A stretch of DNA of 64,000 nucleotides, taken from the NCBI GenBank assembly GCA_018389105.1, contig JACATO010000317.1:2327001-2391000 (forward strand), written 5' to 3'. The first letter of the stretch is position 1; the number at the start of each line of letters is the position of its first letter. Under the pieces are notes generated by a model that saw nothing but the letters and a program-made list of their open reading frames with translations, was not told the DNA's origin and did no database searches. Shown piece by piece: positions 27,701-39,700 of the stretch. The position numbers and the translations under genes were made by a program. This DNA comes from Nautilus pompilius. Its lineage: Eukaryota > Mollusca > Cephalopoda > Nautilida > Nautilidae.

Positions 27701-30700
27701 GATATTTTTTTTTAAATATTGATTTGGTAAAGTAATTATGATGGTAGTAATTTTCCCTCATTATGTTGCAGAAATTTTTTTAACATTCATTAAAACTGCA
27801 CAAATTCATTGTTCTCATAATTTATATCTTTCTACATTTCTCTTCATATATGTCAAACAATGAATGATTGATTTGGTAAAGGGTAATTTTACCTCATTTA
27901 GGGAGTAAGTTGTCCTGTAATATATTGTACTAGTACAAAGATTAACCAATGAACCTCAAATATGATTTTGTTGTTTCATTAAGAGGTTATAGTGTAATGA
28001 TTTATTATTACAAGATATCAGAATAAATTACTCAAACATTCAGTTCCAGCGTTTAAAAAAATTCTGCATAGAAGAGTGTAGATAGGCATTATTAGAGAAA
28101 ATAATTGGTGTTAAGTAAATATTTATATTTTTTTCATCGTTATTTCTTGCTGACTGACAGTATAATACAAAATATATTTGTGATAGTGGCTGATAAAGAT
28201 AAAGAAGCAGATTATTGAAACAAAAGGAAATATATGTTGAGTTCATACAGAAGAAAATATTTCATGAACTACAGAATTCCAAGATGAAACTGCAGAAGTA
28301 GGTAGCTACTAATTGAAGTCTGTAAGCAAATTATTTTTAAAATGTATTAGTTTTTTTGCTAAAATAATTGTAGTGTTATCACATTCTGATTTCATTACTT
28401 TTGTACAAAGTTTTTGCTGTGATTTTTCATTTAGTAATGGTCAGCTGATTCTTGATTTGCATGTTGAAATTTGCTAAATCTAAATTTTATGCATTGCAAT
28501 GGCTAATCCTTTTTTTATTTAGCTGGAATCATTGCAAGTTAATATTATTAGTTTAATAAAAGTGATTACACATATATATATATATATATATAAATCTTTT
28601 TTTTTTAATTTGAATTAGCTTGATTTATCATGTTTTTCTAACCATGTGTTGTTTATTTTGTAAAGCAACTATATAAATAGTTTATTTTTTTCTTATTCTT
28701 GAATAACAGCTACCTAAGAAAATAGTTAATAAAAGTATCAGGGAGAATCATTAGTTTTGTCAATTGTTTTAAGATGCTTGTTATTAAAAGTAAGTTTGTT
28801 TAGTTTATTTCACATGATCAATTAGTAAGTGAGTCTATTAAAAGAGAAAGACACAGTTGAACATTTAAATATTATGTTATTTTTCTGTGGTTAATCCCAA
28901 CTACAGTGAACCCTCTTTTAGCCAAAATATTCCAAAGACTAAAATTAAAATTGAATTTTGGTCAACAAATCAGAAATCTGAAAAATTTCTCTAATAAGAT
29001 AATTTTTCCTGATTTGCAATGTGTTTACATGTCTCACATGGTGGAAAAGCAATGCAACTGTGGGTAGAGAGATGCCATAACACTAATGACTACCAGGGGC
29101 AGATCACTATTTTATAATTTAATATTTAATATTTCTAAAATATAGAAAATTCAGACACTTTATTTCAAACAAATATTAGCAATATGTATAGCATATACGA
29201 GTTAGATATAAGTTATAGTATTGAGATTTCACGTAGTAGTGGGCACTATATCATGTTTGAGATTTTTATTGTTTGTTTTTAATAATCCCAAATTTGAAAT
29301 TATTTTTCTGATTTATTATTTATCCATACAGGAAACCCTTTTCTTAAAATCCAAAAACACTTTAAGGAAATGTACCTAACCTCCTAGTAAATATTTAGGT
29401 TCTACTAACCAAAAAAATCTATTGACCAAAAGGGATGCACATCAATTGTTTTGATCCTTGATACATTATATGTTGAAAACAAACAATGAAAATGAAATAA
29501 TTGTTTCTTAATAATAATATTTAAAACTGTTAGATTATCCAGATTGTTAAATAACTAAATATCATCATGGTATAATTTTAATCAAAATATTTAAAGTTGA
29601 AGAAAAGAAATTTTTGGAACATTTTTGTTAAAGGTACTCTATATTGTTTTTTTTTTAAAAAAAAACATTAGATGGCAGAAGAAATGCTGACATTGGCATA
29701 TGAAAGTGGTATCAATTTTTTTGATACAGCAGAGGTTTATTCTGCTGGAAAGTAAGTACATGTTGCTTTTATTTCATTTTAATATAGAAATATCAAGATT
29801 CCTTCACAAAATCCTTAGAGGTGTGGAGCACTTTATCAAATATTTAATCCCAAAATAAGAGAAAAATAAGTAAATGGTAATAACTGAACTTCTTAAATTT
29901 GCAAAGTACTGTAGCTTTGATGCAGACTTTTTTAGGACTTAGAGAGTTCCTTTTTTTTAATGCTGCGGAGTTAGCTATTTGTTGTAGACTTGATAGGCAG
30001 TAGCAGCCAGGTCAATAGAAGCAGAAGACCAGGATGGAGATGATTAATGGAGGAAGGGTTGGGTTGTTGGTAGCTGCCAGAGTGTGAAGCCAGGATACTG
30101 GCAGCTAGACTAAGTGGTTTACAGTAAGATTGAGAGCAGGACAAACAGAAAGCCTCATTATTTCACTTTATCAACAGCTTCCACAGACAGGGCCCAGCTT
30201 TGGAGTGCCAGCTAGACTGTCTGATCAATAACTGCACTGCTAGATAAGGATCACTCCTAATCATCATTATCACAGGCACACCACCAGAAACCAGAAAGAA
30301 TTGTTAAAACTGTCTTCTAGATTCTGATACTCACTCATGGTTTCTTCTCTTTCTTTCCCTCTGGAATTTTAACAATATCAGATCTTTGTGTGTGTTAATT
30401 TCAAAGTTAATGGACAATAGAAAAGGTGCCAACCCACCCTTTTTTAACAACAAAGACTCTGGTCTTAGGAAGCATGTGTATTTTAAAAAGTGTGATATAT
30501 TATTTTTTTAAACCTTTGTTATCAATGCTTATTTAACTTAATGACATCACTACTATTTTATTTAAAAAAATTTATGGATGTTTTTTGGAATGCCAACTTG
30601 ACATCATTTAAACATTTAAAAACCACAAAAAAGTGTTCTTTACAATTTAACATTACATTCAGAATGAACACATGAAACTCTTTAGAAACTTTGCAGAAGC

Positions 30701-33700
30701 TCTTTTTAAGCAGCAGCCCATGCTTCATGTCAGGTTCTATGCATATTATTACCATATCCAAATTACTGCTTGAAAAACATTTGATAATCTAGTGACACCC
30801 TTTTATTCTAATTTTAGAAATGTTCTTTCTCACATTATTTATTTTTTGTACAAATGTGTTGCATTTTAAAGCTGAAGTTTGTTGTGTAAATTATGCAAAC
30901 TTAAACACAGTCAATAAAGCTTTTCCATTTATTTTGTTCATCTTTAATAATTTTAAATATTGAAAGTATAAACCTTTACATTCTGACCAAGTTTTTTTAA
31001 AATAATTTTTAAAAAATATCACTACATTTTGAATATCACTGAAATCATTCTTTTTTACTATTTTTACATGTGTAAATGCTATTTTAAAATTAGAATAAAT
31101 ATTTTAGTTCCTTAGTAAAATTGTTTGTAAGCACTTATAGTTGAATGAGTTTAAAAACAGAAATAATTTTCTTTATTTTCTATCACCTATGGTATTTTCT
31201 AATGGTTTTGTATGTCGAACGTTATTTCTTAGATAGAAATCACAAGGTTATTTCTGCCAGACTTCATTTATGTTGATAATGAAAGCAGATGGTAGTAATA
31301 TGTGGCATGTCAAACTTAATCAACCAGCTGATTCTTATGGTTGGTTCCTGAGCAAAGCAGAATGAGTGGGTATCAGAGCTCTGACTGGCGGCAGGGTTCT
31401 TTCTTTCTCCTTTAGTTTGGTATTTCTAATCAGTATTTGCTATATTTACCAAATGTCAAGCTTTTTTGCAGAAATCTGTACCTTTATCTGTAGATTTGTG
31501 GGCTTTTTTGAATTAAATCATATGGACTTCTATAGACAACAAAATAAAGAACAAGAAAACTAACACATGTACAGTATATCAAATAAATGATAAATTTACT
31601 TAGAACAGTTTTACTTCCATATACTCCCAAATTTAATATATTATATACAATTTTTAGTAAAGGAGTTTTGGATTATTCTGAATGGATCTGCAGTTTATTT
31701 TATTTGGCTGATAGTTTTAGCTATGAGAAATACATTGTGGGAAAATGTTCTAATTCCATTAGTTGTTATCCTTAGCAGTAAGAGTAATTTTTAGTACTAT
31801 TTAAATGTGCCAGTCTAGCCTGCGGTTGTATTCAATTTAATCATTTGTTCGGAATTGTGTAGAACTGATTAATTTGAGAAAACTTATTGCTACAGAGAAT
31901 GTCATAATGATTACCACTAGAACTTAAGTTTCTCTTCTTGGTTTCATTGAGCTATCACATGATTACACTCATTCAAAAATGAATTAGTTTAAAAAATAGG
32001 TTCAATTGTTTAATGAACTTTCCCATCAGACAAGAAATAAAGTAGTTAGTAGTTATTTCTGTTTTGTTTTTGTTTTTGTTTTTACCGTAAAGGAAATTGC
32101 TAAATATTTGCATATTTGAAATTGTTAGATTCTTTAATTTTTTTTTACTTATATTATTTTCAGAGCAGAAATAGTCTTAGGAAAGATACTAAAGAAGAAA
32201 GTTTGGCGGTAAGAAAGAATTATTACTGTTTTTAATGTGATTTTTCTCTCTCTCTCTCTCAATTACACATAAACATGCATGTGTATGGGTACACGCGCAC
32301 ACAACTTTAGCAATATACTAAAATACTGCTAGCATATCTGTAAAATTTTTTTTTTGAAACTTATACTTTCAAATTTAGAATTTACCTCTGTTTAATAATA
32401 CTATGAATTTTATTTTTGGTAATTTCTTACCATTTATCAATCTTCCATGTGGCTACAAACTTTAAAAGACAATGCTAAAGACCACCTTGTCTTTTAAATG
32501 TATGTACTTGGAATGGATAAGAGACTAGCAACTAATTTCATGTGCTATTTGCAGTAATTTAGTTTTATACTACATTGTCTCTCTGTGTGTATGGGATGCA
32601 TTTGCAAGGATTTTTTTAGCCATTTTGAAAAGGCATGCCACGACTTCACATTCTGTTTGAGGGTGTCCTTGTTGCATTTATATTGTCCTCCCTGAGGCAC
32701 ATTTTTAATGGTCATGATGACTGTTGAGAACATTTTTAGGCAATTTGTAGTCAGACATCCTAATGATGAGTCACTGCAAAGTTTGCTACAAAAAAGCAGT
32801 AGAGGTTATAATTTGCTGCTCAAAAGTCTCATTTATTAGAGATTTTGCTGGAGTTTACGCCATTACTAAAACAGAGTTGCCCCAGATTTTTTGCTGCTGT
32901 ATTTGGGTGTTAATGGGGACCTTTAAGCTCATCTCACAGTTGAGTGTATTAACAACAAGTCTGGTTAGCTGGTTGGTCAGGTTTTGAACAGGGTAGTTCT
33001 GATGCTCTCTAGGGATTATTTTGCAGAGAGAGAGAGTGTGTGTGTGTGTGTAACCACATGTAGAGATGGGTACATAATCATAATTAAAACATTAGTCAAT
33101 TAAATTTGCTGGTGGAGATGTCTGGCTACAGGAGCAGAGATTTGTGATAAAAGTTTACATTACACCTAAACCATTAGCATCTGTAATTCCATTGGTTTGT
33201 ATTGAATTATGAACTTGACAGTGCTCAGTAGTTCATCACCACAGCCTGAAATTGCTTTTCTGATATGAAACCTAGAACTCATCTGAGAAGAGGATCACTG
33301 TTCCCAAGCCAGGCACTGTCTGGCTAGTTCCTGTGTTTATTCAGCTATTGGAGTTGCTCTTTTCACTCTAATGTTGTTGTATAAGAGTTTATTTCAGGTC
33401 AACCCAGTAACTTTAAACATAATTTAATTGTATCTAACTGACTATATTTACTTGCTACCATAGCCAACTAAATTTGATGTTTCCACCTCAGTGTGATGAC
33501 TCTTAGTTGACTAGATTAAGGGCACTTCCTGTTTGTAATAAACATTTAGACTTCCCATTATGCAGTGATGATAGTTTAGGTTACAGTGGTGCCTGCCTTA
33601 ACCATGCTTATAGCCTTTTCACTCTATAGATGGAAGCACCATCATCTGTTAGTTTTGATCAGCAGTTACAAAATGATTCTGACATGGTCTTTTCCTTTCT

Positions 33701-36700
33701 TCATTTAGGTAATTATTAGGAAAAAATTTTGTGAACACGGTAAAAGTTTTCTAATTACTCATTTGCCTATACTAAATATATTGACTACAATTTTGGCATG
33801 GTATCAGACATTTTGGACTTTGAAGTATCAAAATTTTGTAACATTTTGTGTCCTATCAGTACACTAACACGTGCCAAAAAACTAATCTGTTATATTATGC
33901 ATGATGATAAATTATTAATATTGTGTTATCAACATGTTGCATTATGAAATTATAGTTAAAATATTTGTCCCAAGTTTTTACAAAAGGAATTTTATTTTAT
34001 TTTCAAATTTCAGACGTTCAAGTTATATAGTATCAACAAAAATCTACTGGGGAGGAAAGTAAGTGCGTATTTTAACATCTCATAACTAACAAACTTTTAC
34101 CTATGTCAATTTATGTTCTACATTTAATATACCAATGGAAAATTTCTATATATCTATACAGTTGTAAACAAAACATCTTGTTCTATTTCAAAAAAATGGT
34201 TGTTGATTGGTTTTTGTTAAGTAACTGTTGGCGTCATAGTTGACTTTAGCCAAACTGCTGCTATGAAAGTGGCAGGAAAGCTAATATAGCCAAATCTGGA
34301 AGATATGACTTTTCCCCTTCCATTAAAAAAAATTATATATATATAATTTATACATTTTAATCATGGGTTTTTTTTTTTCTTTTTTTAAAAAAAAAATAAT
34401 TCCAAACAGTGGCATGTGTTGATTATTTACCTATTTATTGCTAAACAGCTCTGTTAAGTAGAAATTCTGATTTGTACTTTAGGGCAGAAACAGAGAAAGG
34501 ACTATCACGTAAACATATCATTGAAGGTACGTCATTCAGGCTTTATTGTTGATTTTTTTCTTTTATTTTTGGTATGCCCTTTATCTATATTGCTTTCTTT
34601 CAGATTTTTGTCACAAACATTTGTACAACTGTTAGGCAGCAGACTTGTTTGGCTAGTCAAATTTGTTTTTACCTTGGCTCTGACTAATTTGACCTCCTTT
34701 GATTACCACATCATTGATTGAAGAGGACTTGTGACTAGGACTTTACTGACGGTGTTATTAAACTAAATTATGTATCACTTATTTATTAAACTCCATGCAT
34801 CAACTTTACTCTGATCATTTAAGCATCATCATTGGTTATTCATCTTGATCTTACCGTTGGTAAAAAAAAAAATTTGTTTTGTAAGCTCTAGTATTTAAAT
34901 TTGTTTGCAGTTTTTAAAAAATTTTCATTGTTTTCATTTTATATAAAATTGCATTATTCTTTTCCACTTGAAATGTTCATAAGGGTAAAAGAAAAACATT
35001 TTAAGTCAACTATAAAAGCAGTGATGGTATTTTTAAAACTTTTAGTTGGCACAGATTAGATGCACCATAACCAGAGATGGTCTTTTACTTAATTGATGAA
35101 TAATTCTAAGCATATTCTACCTCAAAGTGCTGTATGATTACACTTGAACAAACACTTGTTGTTTTTTTTCTCAAGAATTATTTTGACTCTACTTATAGTA
35201 AAATGCCCAAGAAGATAAAAATGCTGCTAACAGAATCCTTCTGCTAGTACTGAAATGTCCCCAGTCAAAAAACTCATTACTTTTTTAAAACATGTGTACC
35301 CAATGTAGTTATATTTAGTGCTATTTAACAAGACTATGAGAAAATGTCAATACAAAATTGGTACAATTTTAATAATATTGATAAAATAATTTTAAAAAGT
35401 AGCTGGCCAGCTGTCATGAATAGTTTTAAATGGTCTGTCACCAAAGTCAACAATACATTAGGTGGAAACAGGTGTTTTAGTTTAGTGTAATGTTTGGGGG
35501 TATCTTTAATGCATTTGTTGCTTATCATTACAGACATGAAGTCTTGATCTGTTAGGACCTTTTTACAACTGGAGTTATGCTTTCTGGTGATGGTATTCTA
35601 CAAACAGTGCCCTTCCAGTTTTGATGATTGATATGACAAATACAACCACCATTCTGGGCCAGCTTAGTATGTCTTTTAGACCATATGACAGCTTTTATCC
35701 TCAATAATAAACTCGCACACAGCTTATTAAGTCTCGTAGACCCTATGACACAGTATTTTCCCTCTATTCTTCCCAAGATTGGTGGCAGATGATTATGCAA
35801 AACTCTCACATAGCTATTAAGCCTTTTAGAGCACATGACAGCTGCTTATCACAACTTAATAAGTTTTGTGGACCATACGACATCACATGTAACAGCATTA
35901 AGTTTGCATTCATGGCAGATCAGGGGCTTTATTTTTTCAAGTTACTATCTAGAATAACCAGAGAGTTCAATGTGCTTATTCATAGAGTAACTTTGAAAAC
36001 TTCAAAATAAACACACACACACACACACACACAGACACACACAGACACACACACACACACACACACATAATTTTTACAATTTTCTTTAAAGGTTTGAGAA
36101 GTTCTCTTGAACGACTTCAGCTGGACTATGTGGATGTTGTTTTTGCCAACAAACCTGATCCTCACTCGCCTATGGAAGGTAAAAGACTCAACCGTTAGCC
36201 AGATAGTATTAAACTAAAGACAATAGTTGGCTTTTGTTCAGTTTGCTTGCTTTCAGATCTGATCAGATTGGTTTTTTCCTCAAGCAAAAAAAATTTTTAA
36301 TCCTGGGACTTAGGATCAGATGCTTTTGCACGTTTATCAGCGATTATACTGGCATCAAGGTATTCATGTTATTTCATTATTTTCCCTCCAGGACTTGTGA
36401 TTATCTGTATGTTGTGGAAATTGTTAAAGGGGTTTACTGCTCAATTTTAGGAACTTCACAGACTGTTTTAAAACTCAGCTAACCTGAGAAGATTTAAAAA
36501 CTACAATTAATGACAACAGCAAAACCAAATGGGAGGAAATTGTGGATGAAGTTAATAGAACAACCTGAAATTTTAAATGAATACCCAAAAAAATAAATTG
36601 CATAAAGACCAATTTGAATAGTGATGCCCTTTTGTAGCTGTTGTGGGCAAACATTACACAAAATAATTACAAATTAAAACATGTTTTATGTATGCAAGCT

Positions 36701-39700
36701 TGCTTTACTGTTTCATATTTAAGTACTGAATGTCAAGCAGCATCTTGAGTTATCATGTTTGAAAAATTTCTAAGCTTATTTGCTATGCTGGAATTTTTAG
36801 TATCAACAGATGAATCTTTATTTGTATTAGCTGAGAAGTAAGTTACAATTGTCCAGCTTAACTGTGATACTTCATAAGTAGTTAAAATTTCATGCTTCTT
36901 ACTCAAAGAAGTATTTTGCTTTGGTTATTTTTGAACATCTTTAGTATTTTTGGTTATTTACTATTGTTAAATAGTGCTTACAGTAGCTGTAAAGGTTTTC
37001 AAAAAGCCATGTAAAGGATCATGGGACCACAACAATGATGCAGTGAAGTAGCAAGATAAAGTTATTCTATGTAAAATAGAGAGGATGTTTAAAAAAAAAA
37101 ACCCATCAGTTTCTTAAAATATATATATATCTTATTAGCATTAACAAAATTAACTAATGAGCACACTTTTTCACTTCTGCTGCTGCAAAAATGATATTAA
37201 TTTGATTGTACAAGGGCCTGAGCTGGTCTTGAACCCTCAACCTGTTGGTTGCTAAGGCTTTTTTTTATATTTAGTTTCTTTTCTTTCTTTCTTTTTTTTA
37301 ACAACTTTCTGATCCACTTACATGTAGGTTTGCTACTTAGTTCTAATACCACTAATAAAGTGCTGAAGAACATCTGAACTGTCTCTCTACTTTCAATGAA
37401 TAATGATGCATCACCTATAACATTTTGCTGTGATTCCTTTTAACATAAAATCTTGTCTTTGATTTACTTTACTTTACTTCATTTTTTTCTTAAATGGGAA
37501 CAAATCCTTCATGTGCTAACTTAATTAACATTAGCATTATTCAAGTAGCTGATTTTTATAATATAATATTTGTTCAATTCACAAAGCAGTAGAATGTATT
37601 TCAAAAAAAGAAATTGATATGTTAGTACTTTACAGCACAAAGTGCCACTACCTAGTTTGGTATTGAATCTACAATTTTGTATTACAGTTTGGTCTAGGTC
37701 CCCCCCTCCTCTATCCATATATGAGCTTCCTTTAATTCCAGCATATTGGCAGGATGTGAACAAGTTGCTCTCAGCTAACTAATCCAGATGCACCCATTGG
37801 TACTCAACTAGCTTCACATCAGGATTTTTGAGGGCACTCAGGGAGAGTTAAATACTTTGATTCATCTTCCAGACTGTGGGCACATGGAAGGGCCATCTTC
37901 CTGAAGAATATGGACATTTTTCTCAGTATGTCTTATTGGTATTGTAGATGGATTAAAAATCGCAATGTGTCCAGCAGAATTTGGGCATCTTTTGAAAAAC
38001 ACAAATTTTGTCCTTTCATTATGCCAGATTGCCGCCCACACCACATCACTCCTGCCTCCATACATGTAAGTCTTGACATTGGAGGTTTAAGATCTTCATT
38101 AAGTTTTCTCAAAACCAAAGTGCAATCTCCCAAATGTGAATTCCTGAACATGGACTTCAGTTGCTGCTATTGTTACTTAAGGATCTTGCCAAACATTTCC
38201 TTTGACCAAATCTTTTGAAGTGCTTTATTCCTGTTGAATACAATGCATTTCTTACATGCTGGATTCCCTTATGTAGCCAAGTCACTAAAGATTATGCTGG
38301 ACCATTCTTTGCCCTTTTTTTGTTTTGCATGGGTAATGTCAGCAAGACAACCTTGATAGTGAGTGCATTTGTTACAAGTAATGGCATGTTCTTGTCATGG
38401 AGTAATTTTTGAAAGCCTGCTAGGTCATTTTGCAGCTGCATTGATATTCTTGTTGGTGAACTTCACAATCTATGGGAAATGTCGAATCTTTGGTAATCTA
38501 TTGTTGACTGACCACATTCTGAACTATCTATAACACAACCTTGGGTAAACAGAGAAATATTATGGAATCTACCTAATTTTGGTGTGGTAATAGATCATGC
38601 TGGCTGGCCACCTAGCCATCCTATATTTACATAACACCTGAAATATGTAGATTTTTGTCAGTTATATTTGTTTATGGGATGGTTGATTTAATATGGCAAA
38701 GTGCTGTATGTTTATTATTTTTTTTCTGTCCCTGATGAATGGGGAAAGATTTTTCTTATGAAAACATCAATATGAATAATTATTTCACTTTATTATTAAA
38801 GAACTACTGTTATCCATTTCCTGAGTTGTTATTTTATAAAGCTTACAAATAAAATATGTGTAAATAAAATCTGAAATGGGTTACAAAACCTTGATTGCAT
38901 AGTTTGAATCAAGACAGGCTACATGTAAACTATGCTGTGGTAAAATCTAAAATAGTATTTGTCTTGCCTATAACAATTCTCAGCTATTTATGACACTTTA
39001 AATTAATTTTGATATTGCACTGAGACCTTTTTTATTTGTAGAAATTAGTAATAAGAGTATGTCCAAGTTATAGTTGGGATTGGCAAAACTCATAGGAACA
39101 TATTTACACCTTTCTGCTACTTATTTGCTCAGATATTCAACATTGAAGCAGATCTCTCTGAAGTAGACTTATGTTGTCATTATTGTTTTTTTGGGGTGGA
39201 GGTGGTGTTGCAAAATGTATGTGTAGTGTAAAGTTCATGTATGTGTGTGTATCTCCGAAGAGAAGGGAATAATGGATAGGAAGGTTCAAACCACTAGTGG
39301 AGTGAAGCTCTGTGAATGGGGCCAAAACCTTATTGGAGGACGGAGTCCTCCCGTTATGTGGTGAAAAGCTCCATTAGAGTAAGTGATCACTTCCCAGCTG
39401 AAGCCACACATTTTATCAATGTCAACAAACTACTCATTTTGTCAAATAACTTAATGCCAGTTACCTTTTAGTAAAGATGAAGCATCTAATCTAATAATGT
39501 GCATTGCTCTTTTGCTCATTAAACAATTATAAAGAACAGTTGACTACATCTGCCTTAACTGTTTAATGGTCAGGGGAAACCTTTGACAACTAATGATATA
39601 AACTACATATACATTTGATAGGTCATTGGATTTGTGTATGTGCATTATTTTGGTTTGTTTTCTTTGTCTTGGATGCCTGGAAGTACATAATGCAGAAGTG

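Larger units (their letters stand above)
18437..29671 (+). other. intron 3
   Basis: 11.2-kb intron, the largest uninterrupted one. Holds AC/CT microsatellites (18718-18767), a SINE (19772-20050), a Tc1 relic split by a hAT-type MITE (about 20945-22702), an internally deleted hAT element with a nested mariner-type element (24012-26590), a TA microsatellite (28571-28592) and a possible pogo-like repeat end near 28904. No additional exon recognised. Confidence 0.85.

Noticed and set aside
32545..32733. Possible mariner/Tc1 fragment on the - strand ([15 protein letters not shown])
   Set aside because: The resemblance to a transposase strand is too short and no second motif or inverted ends were found.
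37208..37256. Functional tRNA gene on the - strand
   Set aside because: B-box-like sequence present, but no complete acceptor stem or cloverleaf can be folded by eye; treated as a SINE head.
38215..38412. 65-residue + strand frame downstream of the Tc1 relic
   Set aside because: No family motif; overlaps decayed repeat sequence.
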